Shown one piece after another: positions 43,448-54,157 of a stretch of DNA of 64,000 nucleotides; position 1 is the first letter of the stretch, and every line of letters starts with the position of its first letter. Origin of the DNA: Pseudomonas leptonychotis (GTDB lineage: Bacteria; Pseudomonadota; Gammaproteobacteria; Pseudomonadales; Pseudomonadaceae). A program made the position numbers and the translations under genes. The notes below the pieces were generated by a model. The model made no database searches, was not told the DNA's origin, and saw nothing but the letters and a program-made list of their open reading frames with translations. Location of the stretch: the NCBI RefSeq assembly GCF_004920405.1, contig NZ_RFLV01000001.1:372001-436000 (forward strand), in the 5' to 3' direction.

Positions 43448-44311
43448 TCAGAGCAAGCCCAGTTGCTCGACCTGATCGTCCACTTGCACCTGTGACAAGG
43501 CTGGCAAACCCGGCAGACGCCGCATCAACTGCTGATGAAAGCGCTGCGCCAGTTGCGGGGCCAGGCGGTTGTCCGAGGTGTGCAGGAAGACGTAAGGCGT
43601 ACGGCCCTCCTCGATCCAGCCCGCTACCTTGTCCAGCCAGGGCGCCATAAAGGGGTCATTGGCCTGCAGCTCGGGATGGCCGATAAAGCGCAACTGTGGA
43701 GCCTGACTAAAGGCAGTGGGGCGCAGCGGCAAGCGCGGCTTTTTCGCCTGTGCATGCAGCACGGCCGGCGCTGTGGATACGCAGCTGAACAGTGCCCGTG
43801 AATCCAGACAAATGCGCTCGATGCCACGCCCATGCAGCAAACGATTAAGGCTGCGCTCCTCCTCACCCTTGGCAAAGAACGCCGGATGGCGCACCTCAAC
43901 GGCCAGCTCACCGGCCTGCCAGGGCTCAATAAAGCTGATGAGTTCGACCAAACGTTGTGGGCCAAAACTCGCCGGCAGTTGCAACCAAAACGGCGCCACG
44001 CGCTTACCCAGCGGCGCCAGCAAGCGGCGGAAATCTTCGGCGGCGCTCAGCTGCTCACGCAGGTCGCTGTTATGGCTGATATCACGCGGCAGCTTGGCGC
44101 AAAAGCGCAGGTGCGCGGGCATGCGCTCGGCCCAGCGCGCCACGGTTTCAGGAGAGGGTGGCGCATAGAACGTGGTATTACCCTCAACGGCATTGAACAC
44201 CTGGGCATACAACGGCAGAAAGTCGGCGCTGCGACTGCCCTCTGGATACAAGTTTCCGCGCCAGGCGGGCTCGCTCCATGACGGGCAACCGAGGTAGTAA
44301 GGCAACATCAA
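43448..44311 (-). CDS. DUF72 (YecE-like) protein
   Basis: A 287-residue TIM-barrel protein of the DUF72 family. It has the start YLGCPSWSEPAWRGNLYP, then NAVEGNTTFYAPPSPETVARWAE, FCAKLPRDISH, FWLQLPASFGP and ELAVEVRHPAFF. The family is widespread, structurally known and of unknown function. It precedes the extensin-like gene by 13 bases, so both may share a transcript. A second ATG follows the first directly. Confidence 0.88.
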   Translation of the reverse strand: MMLPYYLGCPSWSEPAWRGNLYPEGSRSADFLPLYAQVFNAVEGNTTFYAPPSPETVARWAERMPAHLRFCAKLPRDISHNSDLREQLSAAEDFRRLLAPLGKRVAPFWLQLPASFGPQRLVELISFIEPWQAGELAVEVRHPAFFAKGEEERSLNRLLHGRGIERICLDSRALFSCVSTAPAVLHAQAKKPRLPLRPTAFSQAPQLRFIGHPELQANDPFMAPWLDKVAGWIEEGRTPYVFLHTSDNRLAPQLAQRFHQQLMRRLPGLPALSQVQVDDQVEQLGLL

Positions 44312-44437
44312 ATTTAAGACCGTGGAGAAACGCAGCGCGTGAGGGTGAGATCAGCCGAGGGCGCGAAGTGTACATGAGCACTGCGCAGCTGATGCCCACA
44401 CGGCATAGCCGAGTAAAGTCGTTTCACAAGGGTCGTG

Positions 44438-44779
44438 TTAGGCGTAGAGATCGAGACCCAGCACCTGCTGGGCATCCGTCTCGCTGGCGAAACTGGCGGT
44501 TGAGCTGTAGCTGGCCAGCGCCTGGGCGGCGCGGTTGTTTAACGGCGCTTGGTACAGCTGGTCTTGCAGACGAGCCGGCAGGCTATCGCTGCTGGCATTA
44601 CTGGCTTCGACCTTACGCGCCTGGGCGACTTGTTCAAAGCCCTGGGTGCTGGAGGGGGATGTAGGCTGCTCACGACGTTCCTCTATCTCGCGCTGCGCTT
44701 CGCGAAATGGCGTAACCGCAGAGCCCGGGCGGGCACTGCGGTCTGGCGAATAAGAGGAGGTAAAACCGTCAATACGCAT
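44438..44779 (-). CDS. Conserved pseudomonad protein, unknown function
   Basis: A 113-residue hydrophilic protein with no signal peptide or membrane segment. The start MRIDGFTSSYSPDRS, a disordered middle and the conserved end DAQQVLGLDLYA are seen in proteins I recall from other Pseudomonas at this location. It has no assigned domain. It is 134 bases downstream of tsaB; transcription together is possible. Confidence 0.65.
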   Translation of the reverse strand: MRIDGFTSSYSPDRSARPGSAVTPFREAQREIEERREQPTSPSSTQGFEQVAQARKVEASNASSDSLPARLQDQLYQAPLNNRAAQALASYSSTASFASETDAQQVLGLDLYA

Positions 44780-44913
44780 CAGTTACTGCTCGGCTTGCTT
44801 AGCCAACGATGGATACAAGTGATGGCAATTTAGCTTCCCTCGCTCGGCTTGGCAATCAAGCACCGCACCACATGGCTGGATGCGCGACAGAAGGTGCACC
44901 TGAGCCCGTCCGA

Positions 44914-45594
44914 TTAAACCGGCGCCTTGGGCGTGGCCACCTGATCACGCAGATAAACCGGCTGCGCCAGGTCGGCGTCCAATGCCTCGCCACGCGCCCA
45001 GGCAAAGCGCGCCAAACTGAGCAGGTCTTCGGCGTGCGGCAGCATGGCGGCATCCTGCCCGTTGATCGCGACCCCAATACGCGCAGCAAAGGTGCCCCAG
45101 CCAGTGCCGGCGGCAAACCAGTCGCCACTGGCATTGTCCGGCAGGCTGGCGCGCTCCGGTGGCAATACGGCCTCGATCCCAGCCAGACGCATTTCGCCTT
45201 GCTCGGCCCGGTAGCAGCCCCAGTAGACTTCATCCATGCGTGCATCGATGGCTGCGGCCACCTGCTGCGCACCATGCTCACGCAGGCTGCGCTGCGCCAG
45301 CACCGCCAAGTTGGACACCGGCAACACCGGACGCTCCAAAGCAAACGCCAGGCCCTGCACCACGCCGATGGCAATGCGTACACCGGTGAAGGCCCCTGGG
45401 CCACGCCCAAAGGCAATCGCATCGAGCGCCGACAGCGGCACATCGGCATCGGCCAGCAACTGTTTGATCATCGGCAGCAGGCGCTGAGCGTGCATACGCG
45501 GAATCACGTCGTAGTGGCTGAGCACCTTACCGTCATGCAGCAGGGCAACGGAGCAGGCTTCAGTGGCGGTATCCAGGGCCAGGAGAGTGGTCAT
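44914..45594 (-). CDS. tsaB: tRNA threonylcarbamoyladenosine synthesis protein TsaB
   Basis: A 226-residue ASKHA-fold protein. It has LLALDTATEACSVALLHDG at the start, then HAQRLLPMIKQLL, DAIAFGRGPGAFTGVRIAIGVVQGLAF and IDARMDEVYWG. TsaB pairs with TsaD and TsaE to make t6A at position 37 of ANN-decoding tRNAs, and is essential in many bacteria. The ATG at 45594 puts the conserved start in frame; the longer frame upstream has no homology. In PAO1 it is PA3685, next to adk as here. Confidence 0.93.
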   Translation of the reverse strand: MTTLLALDTATEACSVALLHDGKVLSHYDVIPRMHAQRLLPMIKQLLADADVPLSALDAIAFGRGPGAFTGVRIAIGVVQGLAFALERPVLPVSNLAVLAQRSLREHGAQQVAAAIDARMDEVYWGCYRAEQGEMRLAGIEAVLPPERASLPDNASGDWFAAGTGWGTFAARIGVAINGQDAAMLPHAEDLLSLARFAWARGEALDADLAQPVYLRDQVATPKAPV

Positions 45595-45753
45595 TGCATT
45601 CGGACAGGTGACGAAATGGACCGGCATTAGAACGGCTTGAGGCTTTTTTTTCCAGCGTAATCACTGCTACCCGCGCCTGTCACGCGAGCGGTCTCGAAGG
45701 ATTAGGCATGCAGCGGGGCCGAAGAGCCCCACTGCTGCCTGAGTAACGCGTGC

Positions 45754-46539
45754 TTACCAGGGTTCGATAACGGTCTTGGCGTCCCAACCTTGCAAAGGCG
45801 CCTTGGACCAGGTGCCGTAGCCCGCATTGGGGAACACAATCCACTCGGTGCCCCACTTACCCGCTTCGGCGGCCACGGTGGCACGCTGATCGGCCAGTGG
45901 CGTCTTGCGGAAACGCCCATCAAAGTCATGCAGGGTATCGCCCAACATCAGCACGATCTGATGATCGGCGCTGACAATGGCGCGGCGCTCGACCTTGGGC
46001 GGGCCCAGCAGTAACACGCTTTCTTCCGAGATCTGCGGCAGCCCCAGCTTAGTCAGCGTGGCCAGGGTGTATTTCTTCTGCTCGTCGGCGCGATCCGAGA
46101 TATAGCGAATGGTCACTCCCAGGCTGTCGGCATGCTGCAGAAACTGCTTGGCGCCAGGAATGAGTGCCGGGGTGCCGTCGCGCTCCCAAGGCAGCCAGGT
46201 GTCCCAGGCGTCATAAGTGTGGCAGTTGGCCAGATCCCGCGCCAGCAAGGCGCTGTTGTCGATGACGGTTTCGTCCAAGTCGGTAACGATGGCGAGCTTC
46301 GACGGATCTTTCGCGGCGGCCACTGCCGCATCCAGTTTCAGCGTGGCGATGTTGTAGGCCTGCAGCTGCAAGGCCTGAATTTCCGCCGACTGCTGCTGGA
46401 AACGCAGGCCCATGCTGAACTCGGCGACGCTGCAGTCCGCTTTGGGCTTCGCTGGGGTCTCGGCAAAAACGGCGGGAACGGCCAGCATCGATACCGCCAG
46501 GCCCAGCCAGGTAAGACGGTGTGTGGATTTCTCGGTCAT
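45754..46539 (-). CDS. Periplasmic HAD-type acid phosphatase, e(P4)-like
   Basis: A 261-residue secreted phosphatase. It has a signal peptide (cut near VFA-ET) and the HAD subfamily IIIB core with the nucleophile Asp in IVTDLDETVIDNS, ISDRADEQKK (motif II), and LMLGDTLHDFDG (motif III/IV). It belongs to the 5'-nucleotidase lipoprotein e(P4) group, but I see no lipobox, so it is probably free in the periplasm. It hydrolyses nucleotides and other phosphomonoesters. The ATG at 46539 gives MTEKSTHRL and the signal peptide. It lies between tsaB and adk. Confidence 0.88.
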   Translation of the reverse strand: MTEKSTHRLTWLGLAVSMLAVPAVFAETPAKPKADCSVAEFSMGLRFQQQSAEIQALQLQAYNIATLKLDAAVAAAKDPSKLAIVTDLDETVIDNSALLARDLANCHTYDAWDTWLPWERDGTPALIPGAKQFLQHADSLGVTIRYISDRADEQKKYTLATLTKLGLPQISEESVLLLGPPKVERRAIVSADHQIVLMLGDTLHDFDGRFRKTPLADQRATVAAEAGKWGTEWIVFPNAGYGTWSKAPLQGWDAKTVIEPW

Positions 46540-46710
46540 GAATGTCCTCTCTCCTTGGTGGTGACGCGCGCGATTCAACATGCCAAGGCGCTACGGCCAG
46601 GCCGCAGAGCTATGGCTATCGCCCTTTGATAGTAAAAAATCTGCCGCGCGCCACCATACTTGAGAGCGACCAGCACGTATCCGTAGCCACACAAATAAAG
46701 ACCCAGAAAC

Positions 46711-46740
46711 GACAACGGCCCGCAAAAGCGAGCCGTTGTC
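46711..46740 (-). terminator. Hairpin downstream of adk
   Basis: GACAACGGC and GCCGTTGTC form a nine-pair stem around a 12-base loop, just after the adk stop on the minus strand. It lacks a long T run (TTTCT follows), so it is a probable terminator. Confidence 0.6.
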
Positions 46741-46755
46741 TGAATACATCAAGGC

Positions 46756-47460
<705 letters not shown>

Positions 47461-47647
47461 TCAGAATTGTTCAAGCAGCGCTGCCAACAGGGGCCAGAGT
47501 GCCGAAAGGCCGCTCAAGATACACAGCGCACCCATAGCGCACAAGCCACCGAAAGTCGGATATACCGATGACTGCCTCAGCCAGGTAGTGGATTCGGCGA
47601 CGCACTACATGCACCCCGCCGAATACGCTAATCACCCCGAACGGACA

Positions 47648-50284
47648 TTAACCGGTGTTGCGCAAACCGGCCGCAATACCGGCCACGCTAACCAACAATG
47701 CCTGTTCCAGAGGGCTGTCGGCCTGATTGTCCCGCAGCCTTGAGCGCGCCAGCAGCTCGGCCTGAAGCAGATGCAACGGATCAAGGTAGGTGTTGCGCAC
47801 GCTGATCGACTCCAGCGTCTCCGGGCTGTGCGCCAGCAACTGCGACTGACCAGTCAAACCCAGCACTGCCGCCACCGCCTGCGACAATAGGCCGCGCAAA
47901 TGCGCACCCAGTGGCTGCAGCGCCGGCTCGACCAAACGCTCGTCATACAGCTGAGCGATAGACTCGTCGGCCTTGGCCAACACCATCTCCAGCATGTCGA
48001 TGCGCGTGCGGAAGAATGGCCACTGTGCGCGCATCTGCCCGAGCAGTTCGCCTTCGCCGCGCTGCAAGGCGTTGTTCAGCGCCGCCTCCCAGCCCAGCCA
48101 GGCCGGCAGCATCAGGCGGGTCTGGGTCCAGGCAAAAATCCACGGAATGGCCCGTAGACTCTCAACCCCGCCTTCGCGGCGCTTGGCCGGGCGGCTGCCC
48201 AGGGGTAATCGCCCCAACTCCTGCTCTGGGGTGGCCTGGCGGAAATAGTCGACGAATTGCGGATGCTCGCGCACCACCGCGCGGTAAGCGCTGACGCCAT
48301 CACTGGCCAGCTTATCCATCAGCTCACGCCAAGCTGGCTCAGGGCTGGGTGGCGGCAGCAGCGTCGCTTCCAGCACAGCCGCCAAGTACAGATTGAGGTT
48401 CTGTTCGGCGATATCCGGCAGGCCAAATTTGAAACGAATCATTTCGCCTTGTTCGGTGGTACGGAAACGCCCCGCCACCGAACCCGGCGGCTGCGACAAA
48501 ATCGCCGCGTGTGCCGGGCCACCGCCACGCCCCACCGTGCCGCCACGGCCGTGGAACAGCAGCAATTCGACGTCCTGCTCGCGGCACACCTGCACCAGGG
48601 TTTCCTGGGCGCGGTACTGGGCCCAGGCCGCCGCCGTGGTGCCCGCGTCTTTGGCCGAGTCGGAGTAACCAATCATCACTTCTTGCGGCCCATGTAGGCG
48701 CGCGCGATAACCGTGCAAGCCGAGCAGCTGACTGATCGCCGGCCCCGCGTTATCCAGATCCGCCAAGGTCTCGAACAGCGGCACCACGCGAATCGGCCGT
48801 TGCAGTCCGGCTTCCTTGAGCAACAGTTGCACCGCAAGCACATCAGATGCCACCCCAGCCATGGAAATGACGTAAGAGCCCAAGGATGCAGCAGGCGCGC
48901 GGGCCACCTCACGACAGGTAGCCAGCACCTCTTCAGTTTCACCACTGGGCTTGAAATGCCCCGGTAGCAGTGGCCGGCGGTTTTCCAGTTCTTGCAGCAA
49001 AAACGCTAAGCGTGCGTCTTCATCCCACTCGGCGTAGCGCCCCAGCCCCAGGTACTCGGTAATTTCACTCAGGGCGGCAGCATGCCGGCTGGAGTCCTGG
49101 CGCACGTCCAGGCGCACCAAGAACAAGCCGAAGGTGGCGGCACGGCGCAAACAATCGAGTAACGGGCCGTCGGCAATCACGCCCATGCCGCACTCATGCA
49201 GGGACTGGTAGCAACACTGCAGAGGTTCCAACAGCTCGCGATTGTCCTGTAACACGGCGATTGGTGCCGGCAAGTCTTCACTCAAGGCGGCATGAGCCCA
49301 GCTACGGGTGGCGCGCAAACGTTCACGCAGTTGCTTGAGCAGGCTGCGGTACGGCTCGGCACTCTCCCCCACTCGGGCCAACAACGCCGCACTGGCCTGC
49401 TGCATGGACAGTTCGGCAGCCAGCTGATCAATATCCCGCAGGTACAGATCAGCCGCCATCCAGCGCGCCAACAGCAGCACCTCACGGGTCACGCGGGCAG
49501 TCACGTTGGGGTTGCCGTCACGGTCCCCGCCCATCCAGGAGGCAAAGCGAATTGGGGCGGCATCCAGCGGCAGGTGCAACCCGGTAGCGCTATGCAACAC
49601 CTGGTTGGCCTTGCGCAGCACATTGGGAATGGCATGCCAAAGCGAATGTTCGATCACCGCAAAGCCCCATTTGGCTTCATCCACCGGGCTGGGCCGGCTA
49701 CGGCGAATTTCTTCGGTGTGCCAGGCCTCGGCAATCAGGCGCTGCTGGCACTGCTTGACCCGCTCGCGCTCGGCCGCCGAAAGGTCGCGGTGGTCACCCG
49801 CCGCGAGCTGCTCGGCCATGGCATCGTATTTCTGAATCAAGGTGCGCCGTGCCACCTCGGTGGGGTGCGCGGTCAGCACCAGCTCGATATCCAAACGGCC
49901 GAACTGGCGGGCCAGGGCCTCACCTTTATGCCCATGGCTGGCCAATCGCTGCAGCAGATCAGCGAGGATATTGTCTTCAAATGGCTGCGCTTCACCCGGC
50001 GCTCGGCGGCGCACACGGTGATATTGCTCGGCAATATTGGCCAGGTTGAGGAACTGGTTAAATGCCCGCGCCACGGGTAGCAACTCGTCATCCGCCAGCT
50101 CGTTCAGGGTTGCACTGAGTTGCTCGGTACCTTGCGCCGAACCACGGCGAGAAGCCTTGGCACCCTTGCGAATACGTTCGATCTTGTCAAGAAAATCGGC
50201 GCCGTGCTGCACCTTGATGGTGTCACCCAGTAGCTCGCCAAGCTGGTGGACGTCCTCGCGCAAACGCGCGTCGATTTCTGCCAT
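47648..50284 (-). CDS. ppc: Phosphoenolpyruvate carboxylase
   Basis: An 878-residue PEPC, the normal bacterial length. It makes oxaloacetate from PEP and bicarbonate, replenishing the TCA cycle. The catalytic His motif [22 protein letters not shown], the glycine-rich [16 protein letters not shown] and the invariant C-terminal RNTG are all present. It precedes adk, with about 240 bases between. It is a single-copy core gene in Pseudomonas (PA3687). Confidence 0.97.
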   Translation of the reverse strand: MAEIDARLREDVHQLGELLGDTIKVQHGADFLDKIERIRKGAKASRRGSAQGTEQLSATLNELADDELLPVARAFNQFLNLANIAEQYHRVRRRAPGEAQPFEDNILADLLQRLASHGHKGEALARQFGRLDIELVLTAHPTEVARRTLIQKYDAMAEQLAAGDHRDLSAAERERVKQCQQRLIAEAWHTEEIRRSRPSPVDEAKWGFAVIEHSLWHAIPNVLRKANQVLHSATGLHLPLDAAPIRFASWMGGDRDGNPNVTARVTREVLLLARWMAADLYLRDIDQLAAELSMQQASAALLARVGESAEPYRSLLKQLRERLRATRSWAHAALSEDLPAPIAVLQDNRELLEPLQCCYQSLHECGMGVIADGPLLDCLRRAATFGLFLVRLDVRQDSSRHAAALSEITEYLGLGRYAEWDEDARLAFLLQELENRRPLLPGHFKPSGETEEVLATCREVARAPAASLGSYVISMAGVASDVLAVQLLLKEAGLQRPIRVVPLFETLADLDNAGPAISQLLGLHGYRARLHGPQEVMIGYSDSAKDAGTTAAAWAQYRAQETLVQVCREQDVELLLFHGRGGTVGRGGGPAHAAILSQPPGSVAGRFRTTEQGEMIRFKFGLPDIAEQNLNLYLAAVLEATLLPPPSPEPAWRELMDKLASDGVSAYRAVVREHPQFVDYFRQATPEQELGRLPLGSRPAKRREGGVESLRAIPWIFAWTQTRLMLPAWLGWEAALNNALQRGEGELLGQMRAQWPFFRTRIDMLEMVLAKADESIAQLYDERLVEPALQPLGAHLRGLLSQAVAAVLGLTGQSQLLAHSPETLESISVRNTYLDPLHLLQAELLARSRLRDNQADSPLEQALLVSVAGIAAGLRNTG

Positions 50285-50438
50285 GACTATTGCCTCCTCT
50301 GATCCTGCCTCCAGAGTGCACAGCGCGCCAACTTCTTACAAGTGCGCGACGCTGCGGCCGCACTTATCGGCCCAGGCACTAGTCTTAACTGTGCAGCCCG
50401 CCAAGAAACGGCGGGCATAGAACAGACACGAGGCCATC

Positions 50439-50780
50439 ATGAAGATTCGCGAACTTGTTCAGCACTGGCAGGAAAATGCCCAAGGGAGGCTGAGCGCAAC
50501 GCCTTATCAGATAAGGCTCGATCTGGAAGCCGCCGCGCGCCTGGCGGCATTGCAGGAGATGTACCCCAAGCACCACGTTGAAGAACTGCTGGGGGAATTG
50601 CTCGGCGCGGCGCTCGATGAGCTGGAGGCCAGCCTGCCCTACGTTCAAGGCAGCAAGGTGGTGGCCAGCGACGAGCAGGGCGACCCGTTGTATGAAGACA
50701 TCGGCCTGACGCCGCGCTTCCTCGCTCTGTCACGCCGGCATCTGCAGCGCCTTAGCGAGCAAGAGAAACCGGCGGGCTAG
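50439..50780 (+). CDS. Conserved pseudomonad protein (PA3688-like)
   Basis: A 113-residue, mostly helical, acidic protein (IRELVQHWQENAQG; LDLEAAARLAALQEMYPKHHVEELLGELLGAAL; LTPRFLALSRRHLQRL). It is divergent from ppc as in PAO1 (PA3688). Databases call the family a type 1 pili tip component, but it has no signal peptide and nothing in it resembles a pilin, so the name is doubtful. The segment FVEELL-like and the N-terminal part could be a small regulatory fold. The function is unknown. Confidence 0.75.
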   Translation: MKIRELVQHWQENAQGRLSATPYQIRLDLEAAARLAALQEMYPKHHVEELLGELLGAALDELEASLPYVQGSKVVASDEQGDPLYEDIGLTPRFLALSRRHLQRLSEQEKPAG

Positions 50781-50798
50781 GACTAAGAATATGCTCAC

Positions 50799-50970
50799 GA
50801 TCTCGCGAGCTAGAGACCTGCAAGGCAAAAACAGACGAGGAAGCGGAGTTTACTGGTGTAAATGAGCATTACTCGTTTCACTCGCCCTACGGGTCGCGCT
50901 AAAGCGCGTTAGCCGCAAGCGGCCTACCGAGCCTGTTTTTAACGCAGCAGGGCCGACGCGCAGCAGATCG
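50799..50970. repeat. Dispersed repeat, copy C
   Basis: Begins GATCTCGCGAGCTAGAG, contains GCATTACTCGTTTCACTCGC and ends CGACGCGCAGCAGATCG, like copy B (42558). It lies between convergent genes just after the PA3688-like gene and encodes nothing. Confidence 0.85.
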
Positions 50971-50978
50971 GGTTGAGT

Positions 50979-51284
50979 TTACTGACCTTCGCTGCAACGC
51001 ACGGCCTGCTTGCGCCGGTCGACCAATACACCGCTCAGGCCTTTCTGCTCTAAGTCAAACATCACCAGCACGCCATCAATGCACTGGGCGACCTGGCTGG
51101 CAGGTTTGAGCGAAACTTTGTAGTCCTCACCCGGCACAGTTTTGAGCATGGTGAACTCGGACAGCAGCAAGGCATCTTCCGGTTTGGCGATATGCAGGTA
51201 GCCGTAATAACCGAGCACAGCCACCGTGGCGCAGATGCTGCCGATAGCGGTAAGGATTAACGGAATGGGGTTTACTTCGCTCAT
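50979..51284 (-). CDS. Small membrane-anchored protein, unknown function
   Basis: A 101-residue protein with one N-terminal helix (PLILTAIGSICATVAVLGYYGYL) and a short periplasmic domain with two Cys (VAQCIDGVLVMFD; AVRCSEGQ) that could form a disulfide. The start MSEVNPIP at 51284 places the helix near the N-terminus. It reads in the same direction as the AIM24-like gene 93 bases upstream. I do not recognise a family. Confidence 0.65.
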   Translation of the reverse strand: MSEVNPIPLILTAIGSICATVAVLGYYGYLHIAKPEDALLLSEFTMLKTVPGEDYKVSLKPASQVAQCIDGVLVMFDLEQKGLSGVLVDRRKQAVRCSEGQ

Positions 51285-51377
51285 AACAGACTCTCGGAAT
51301 TTTTCAGTTAGCGGGCTCAGCACAGGCGGCGCAGCTTGCAGCAAAGCCTCACGCCTGCAAAGACCCAGATTGCCGCA

Positions 51378-52127
51378 TCATTTATTGCCGCCGGCACGCA
51401 CTTCCTCACGGGCCTTGAACGTCGCCTCATAGATGCGCTCGGCCAGGCGCGAGAACGGCAGGCTCTGCACCCACACCGTACCGGTGCCCTTGAGCGTGGC
51501 CAGAAGAATACCTTCGCCGCCAAACAGCATGCTTTTCAGGCCACCGGCCAGGGCAATGTCGTAATCGATGCCGGCAGTAAACGCCACCAGACACCCGGTA
51601 TCGAGGCGCAGGGTTTCATTGTTCAACTCTTTGCGGATCACCGTGCCGCCTGCGTGCACAAAGGCCAGGCCATCACCTTCAAGTTTTTGCAGGATAAAGC
51701 CCTCACCGCCAAAGAACCCTGCGCCCAGGCGTTTGTTAAAACTGATACCAACCGCGGTGCCATAAGCGGCGCAGAGAAAGGCGTCCTTCTGGCAGATCAG
51801 TGTGCCGCCATGCTCGGCCAACTGAATGGGCACCACGGTGCCGGGATAAGGCGCGGCAAAGGCCACGCGCGCCTGGGCTTTACCGGCATTGGAGAAGTGC
51901 GTCATAAACAGCGATTCGCCGGTCAGCATGCGCTTACCCATGCCCCATAGCTTGCCTAGCACGCCTGTGGCGGCGCCATCGCCCATACGCGTTTCAAAGC
52001 GCACGCCGTCAGTCATGTAATTCATAACACCGGCCTCGGCGATCACCGTTTCACCGGGATCGAGAATGATCTCCACGCTCTGCGCGGAGGCGCCGAGGAT
52101 TTCGTAGTCGAGTTGATGACTGGGCAT
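51378..52127 (-). CDS. AIM24/TIGR00266 family protein
   Basis: A 249-residue beta-rich protein matching TIGR00266 (DUF124, AIM24). Features are [77 protein letters not shown], and [32 protein letters not shown]. The family is conserved from bacteria to mitochondria; bacterial members have no defined function. The ATG at 52127 gives [10 protein letters not shown]; the longer upstream frame is a REP-containing leader. PAO1 has it at PA3696. Confidence 0.88.
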   Translation of the reverse strand: MPSHQLDYEILGASAQSVEIILDPGETVIAEAGVMNYMTDGVRFETRMGDGAATGVLGKLWGMGKRMLTGESLFMTHFSNAGKAQARVAFAAPYPGTVVPIQLAEHGGTLICQKDAFLCAAYGTAVGISFNKRLGAGFFGGEGFILQKLEGDGLAFVHAGGTVIRKELNNETLRLDTGCLVAFTAGIDYDIALAGGLKSMLFGGEGILLATLKGTGTVWVQSLPFSRLAERIYEATFKAREEVRAGGNK

Positions 52128-52176
52128 ATTGGCTCCTTGGCGATGCGGGCAAAGCTGCCCGGATGAGACTCGGTTT

Positions 52177-52200
52177 TGTAGGAGCGGTCCATGACCGCGA
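52177..52200 (+). repeat. REP sequence
   Basis: TGTAGGAGCGGTCCATGACC then GCGA: a REP with a compensatory change in the palindrome. It pairs head-to-head with the one at 52223. Confidence 0.9.
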
Positions 52201-52222
52201 TAGGTCACCCAGGCAAAAGGGC

Positions 52223-52246
52223 TCGCGGGCATGGCCCGTTCCTACG
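52223..52246 (-). repeat. REP sequence (inverted partner)
   Basis: TCGCGGGCATGGCCCGTTCC then TACG: inverted REP 22 bases after the previous one. The two form a BIME-like doublet between the AIM24 and QEGLA genes. Confidence 0.9.
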
Positions 52247-52269
52247 CCCTACAACGGGGGATCATGCCA

Positions 52270-53565
52270 TCAGAGGATATTGGCGTAGTCGGCTTCGATA
52301 CGATCCAGACTCAGGTGATTGAGGAAGTTGGAGAAGCACATCCAGGCCGACAGCGAGTTGAGGTCGCTGAACTGCGGTGGCAGGTACTTGGGCGGCGTTA
52401 CTAGCCCTTCATCGACCAATTGGCGCAGGGTGCGCATGTCTTCCAGGGTGGTTTTGCCGCAGAACAACAGCGGAATTTGCTCCAGCTTGCCTTTACGCAC
52501 GGCCAACTGGATGTAGTTGTAAACCATGATGAAGCCTTTCAGGTAGGACAGGTCCTTGGTGAACGGCAAACCGGTGGGCGTTGAGCCACGGAACACCCGA
52601 TTGGCGTTGCTGTAGCTCTGCTCTTGGCTAAAGCCCTGCTCACGGTAGAAGTCGTATACCTGCAAGAAATCCGCGCCCTCTTCAGCCATATGAATGGCGC
52701 GGGTGCGGTTAGTCAGTTTGCGCAAGCGAGTTGGGTACGAGGCGAAGGTAATGACCTCCATCAGAATCGCCAGGCCTTCCTGGGTGACGGTGGAGGATGG
52801 CGGCCCCTTGGCCAGAAAGGTGCAAATTGGCTGATTCTGGCCATTCAGCGTGGTCGCCACATGCACCAGCCCTTCATGCACCTCAAGCGCCTTAACGTCA
52901 CGCTCGTTGAACATGGCATCGGCGCGGATCTTGATGTAATCGGCCCCAGCGGCCGCATCAGCGAGAATGCCATCTGACTCAAACACCCGAATGGTGCTTT
53001 CTTCTTCGCCAAACACCTTGTTTAAGCGGTGCTGCAACAGGCTAACCGCCTCTTGAGCCGTCAGGTTTTTGGCTTCGTCCTTGAGATCACCGCGCTTGTC
53101 GATGTTGTTGAGGAAGCCGGAAAACATCATGCCCAGATCCGCCAAGGTCGGATCGCCGGCATGGAAGGCATCGGAGGCCGCACCGTAAAGTTCCTGACTG
53201 ATCAGGCCGAAGTCTTCGGTGCCGCGCGCTTCGAGCATGCGGATAACCATGCGGTACTCACGGCACATGCGCCGCATGATCTTGCCCACCGGGTTGAACT
53301 GGCCGAGCTGACGGGTGATGTCGCGCTCGATATTCTGGAACTCCAGTTTCTTTCCTGCCGCATCAAAGGGCAGTGGCCGGCTGGCGTAATAGGCACGATC
53401 AACGGCGGGCTGTTGTTTACCCTTGTGTTTGAGAAATTCGCTGCGAATCGAGTCATCCCACTTCACCGCGTCCAGTACGCGAATCGGCGTTTGCGCCTCG
53501 ACAATCCGGTCGGATAGCGCGCGCACAATCAACTGATAGTCATCCAACACGGTATGCGTATTCAT
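52270..53565 (-). CDS. QEGLA-motif protein (DUF1704/MATCAP-like)
   Basis: A 431-residue protein of TIGR02421/DUF1704, annotated as flavohemoglobin expression-modulating QEGLA motif protein. It has HEGLVH (His230-Glu231...His235), an HExxxH arrangement, and QEGLA (Glu263) 32 residues further on, a spacing compatible with a third zinc ligand. The eukaryotic DUF1704 proteins (MATCAP) are HExxxH metallopeptidases that remove C-terminal tyrosine. A peptidase function is therefore likely; the substrate is unknown. In PAO1 it lies at PA3697. The lipoprotein gene is directly upstream (nine bases). Confidence 0.88.
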   Translation of the reverse strand: MNTHTVLDDYQLIVRALSDRIVEAQTPIRVLDAVKWDDSIRSEFLKHKGKQQPAVDRAYYASRPLPFDAAGKKLEFQNIERDITRQLGQFNPVGKIMRRMCREYRMVIRMLEARGTEDFGLISQELYGAASDAFHAGDPTLADLGMMFSGFLNNIDKRGDLKDEAKNLTAQEAVSLLQHRLNKVFGEEESTIRVFESDGILADAAAGADYIKIRADAMFNERDVKALEVHEGLVHVATTLNGQNQPICTFLAKGPPSSTVTQEGLAILMEVITFASYPTRLRKLTNRTRAIHMAEEGADFLQVYDFYREQGFSQEQSYSNANRVFRGSTPTGLPFTKDLSYLKGFIMVYNYIQLAVRKGKLEQIPLLFCGKTTLEDMRTLRQLVDEGLVTPPKYLPPQFSDLNSLSAWMCFSNFLNHLSLDRIEADYANIL

Positions 53566-53574
53566 CCTTACGGC

Positions 53575-54126
53575 CTAATCCCCAGCACGCTGGTAGCGCG
53601 CAACTTCGATAAATACATCTGAATTGGCTTGATCGTCGAGGTAGGCAAATACCCGCTCAAGTGGACTGCTGATCAGCACACCCTCGCCTTCAGCCGCTTC
53701 AATCACCTCGCCGTCCAACACGCCCTGTTCCAGTTCCTGGAGGACACGGTCGATGTCCAGGTTGTAGATCACCAGCTCATTGTTGGTGGTCAGTTCAAAG
53801 CCGGCAATGGCGAAGTTGGCACCCATGCGCTTTGGCAAACCCGCAGACAGGTACCAGCGGCGGCCGTGATGGGCCACAGTAAAGCCATATTCTTCGACGC
53901 TTTCGAGGTTATCCAGGCTGTCGACATAGGCGCGGGCCTTGTAGACGTTGGAGCCGGCACGGGTAACCTGCAAAAACACTTGCTCGCCCCACTCATTCTG
54001 GCGTGACCACTCGCCAAGCAAGGGGATCGGAGCGGCCTCATTGGCTGGGATCGGGTCCTTGAAAGTAACCAGGCAACCGCCCAGTAACAGGAAGGACACG
54101 GCAAGCAGCACACGCCAGGCGATCAT
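53575..54126 (-). CDS. Lipoprotein, conserved hypothetical (PA3698-like)
   Basis: A 183-residue lipoprotein: signal peptide MIAWRVLLAVSFLLLGGC with lipobox LLGGC. The rest is beta-rich (LLGEWSRQNEWGEQVFLQVTRAG; GFTVAHHGRRWYLSAGLPKRMGANFAIAGFEL; VFAYLDDQANSDVFIEVARY). GGAGAG precedes the ATG at 54126. It is between a TetR gene and the QEGLA gene and probably in one transcript with the latter. I cannot assign a function. Confidence 0.8.
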   Translation of the reverse strand: MIAWRVLLAVSFLLLGGCLVTFKDPIPANEAAPIPLLGEWSRQNEWGEQVFLQVTRAGSNVYKARAYVDSLDNLESVEEYGFTVAHHGRRWYLSAGLPKRMGANFAIAGFELTTNNELVIYNLDIDRVLQELEQGVLDGEVIEAAEGEGVLISSPLERVFAYLDDQANSDVFIEVARYQRAGD

Positions 54127-54157
54127 TGAGCTCTCCTTGGAAAATGGATGGACCCGG

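Noticed and set aside
50439..50780. Type 1 pili tip component, as databases name this family
   Set aside because: There is no signal peptide, no disulfide pattern and no usher or chaperone genes nearby.
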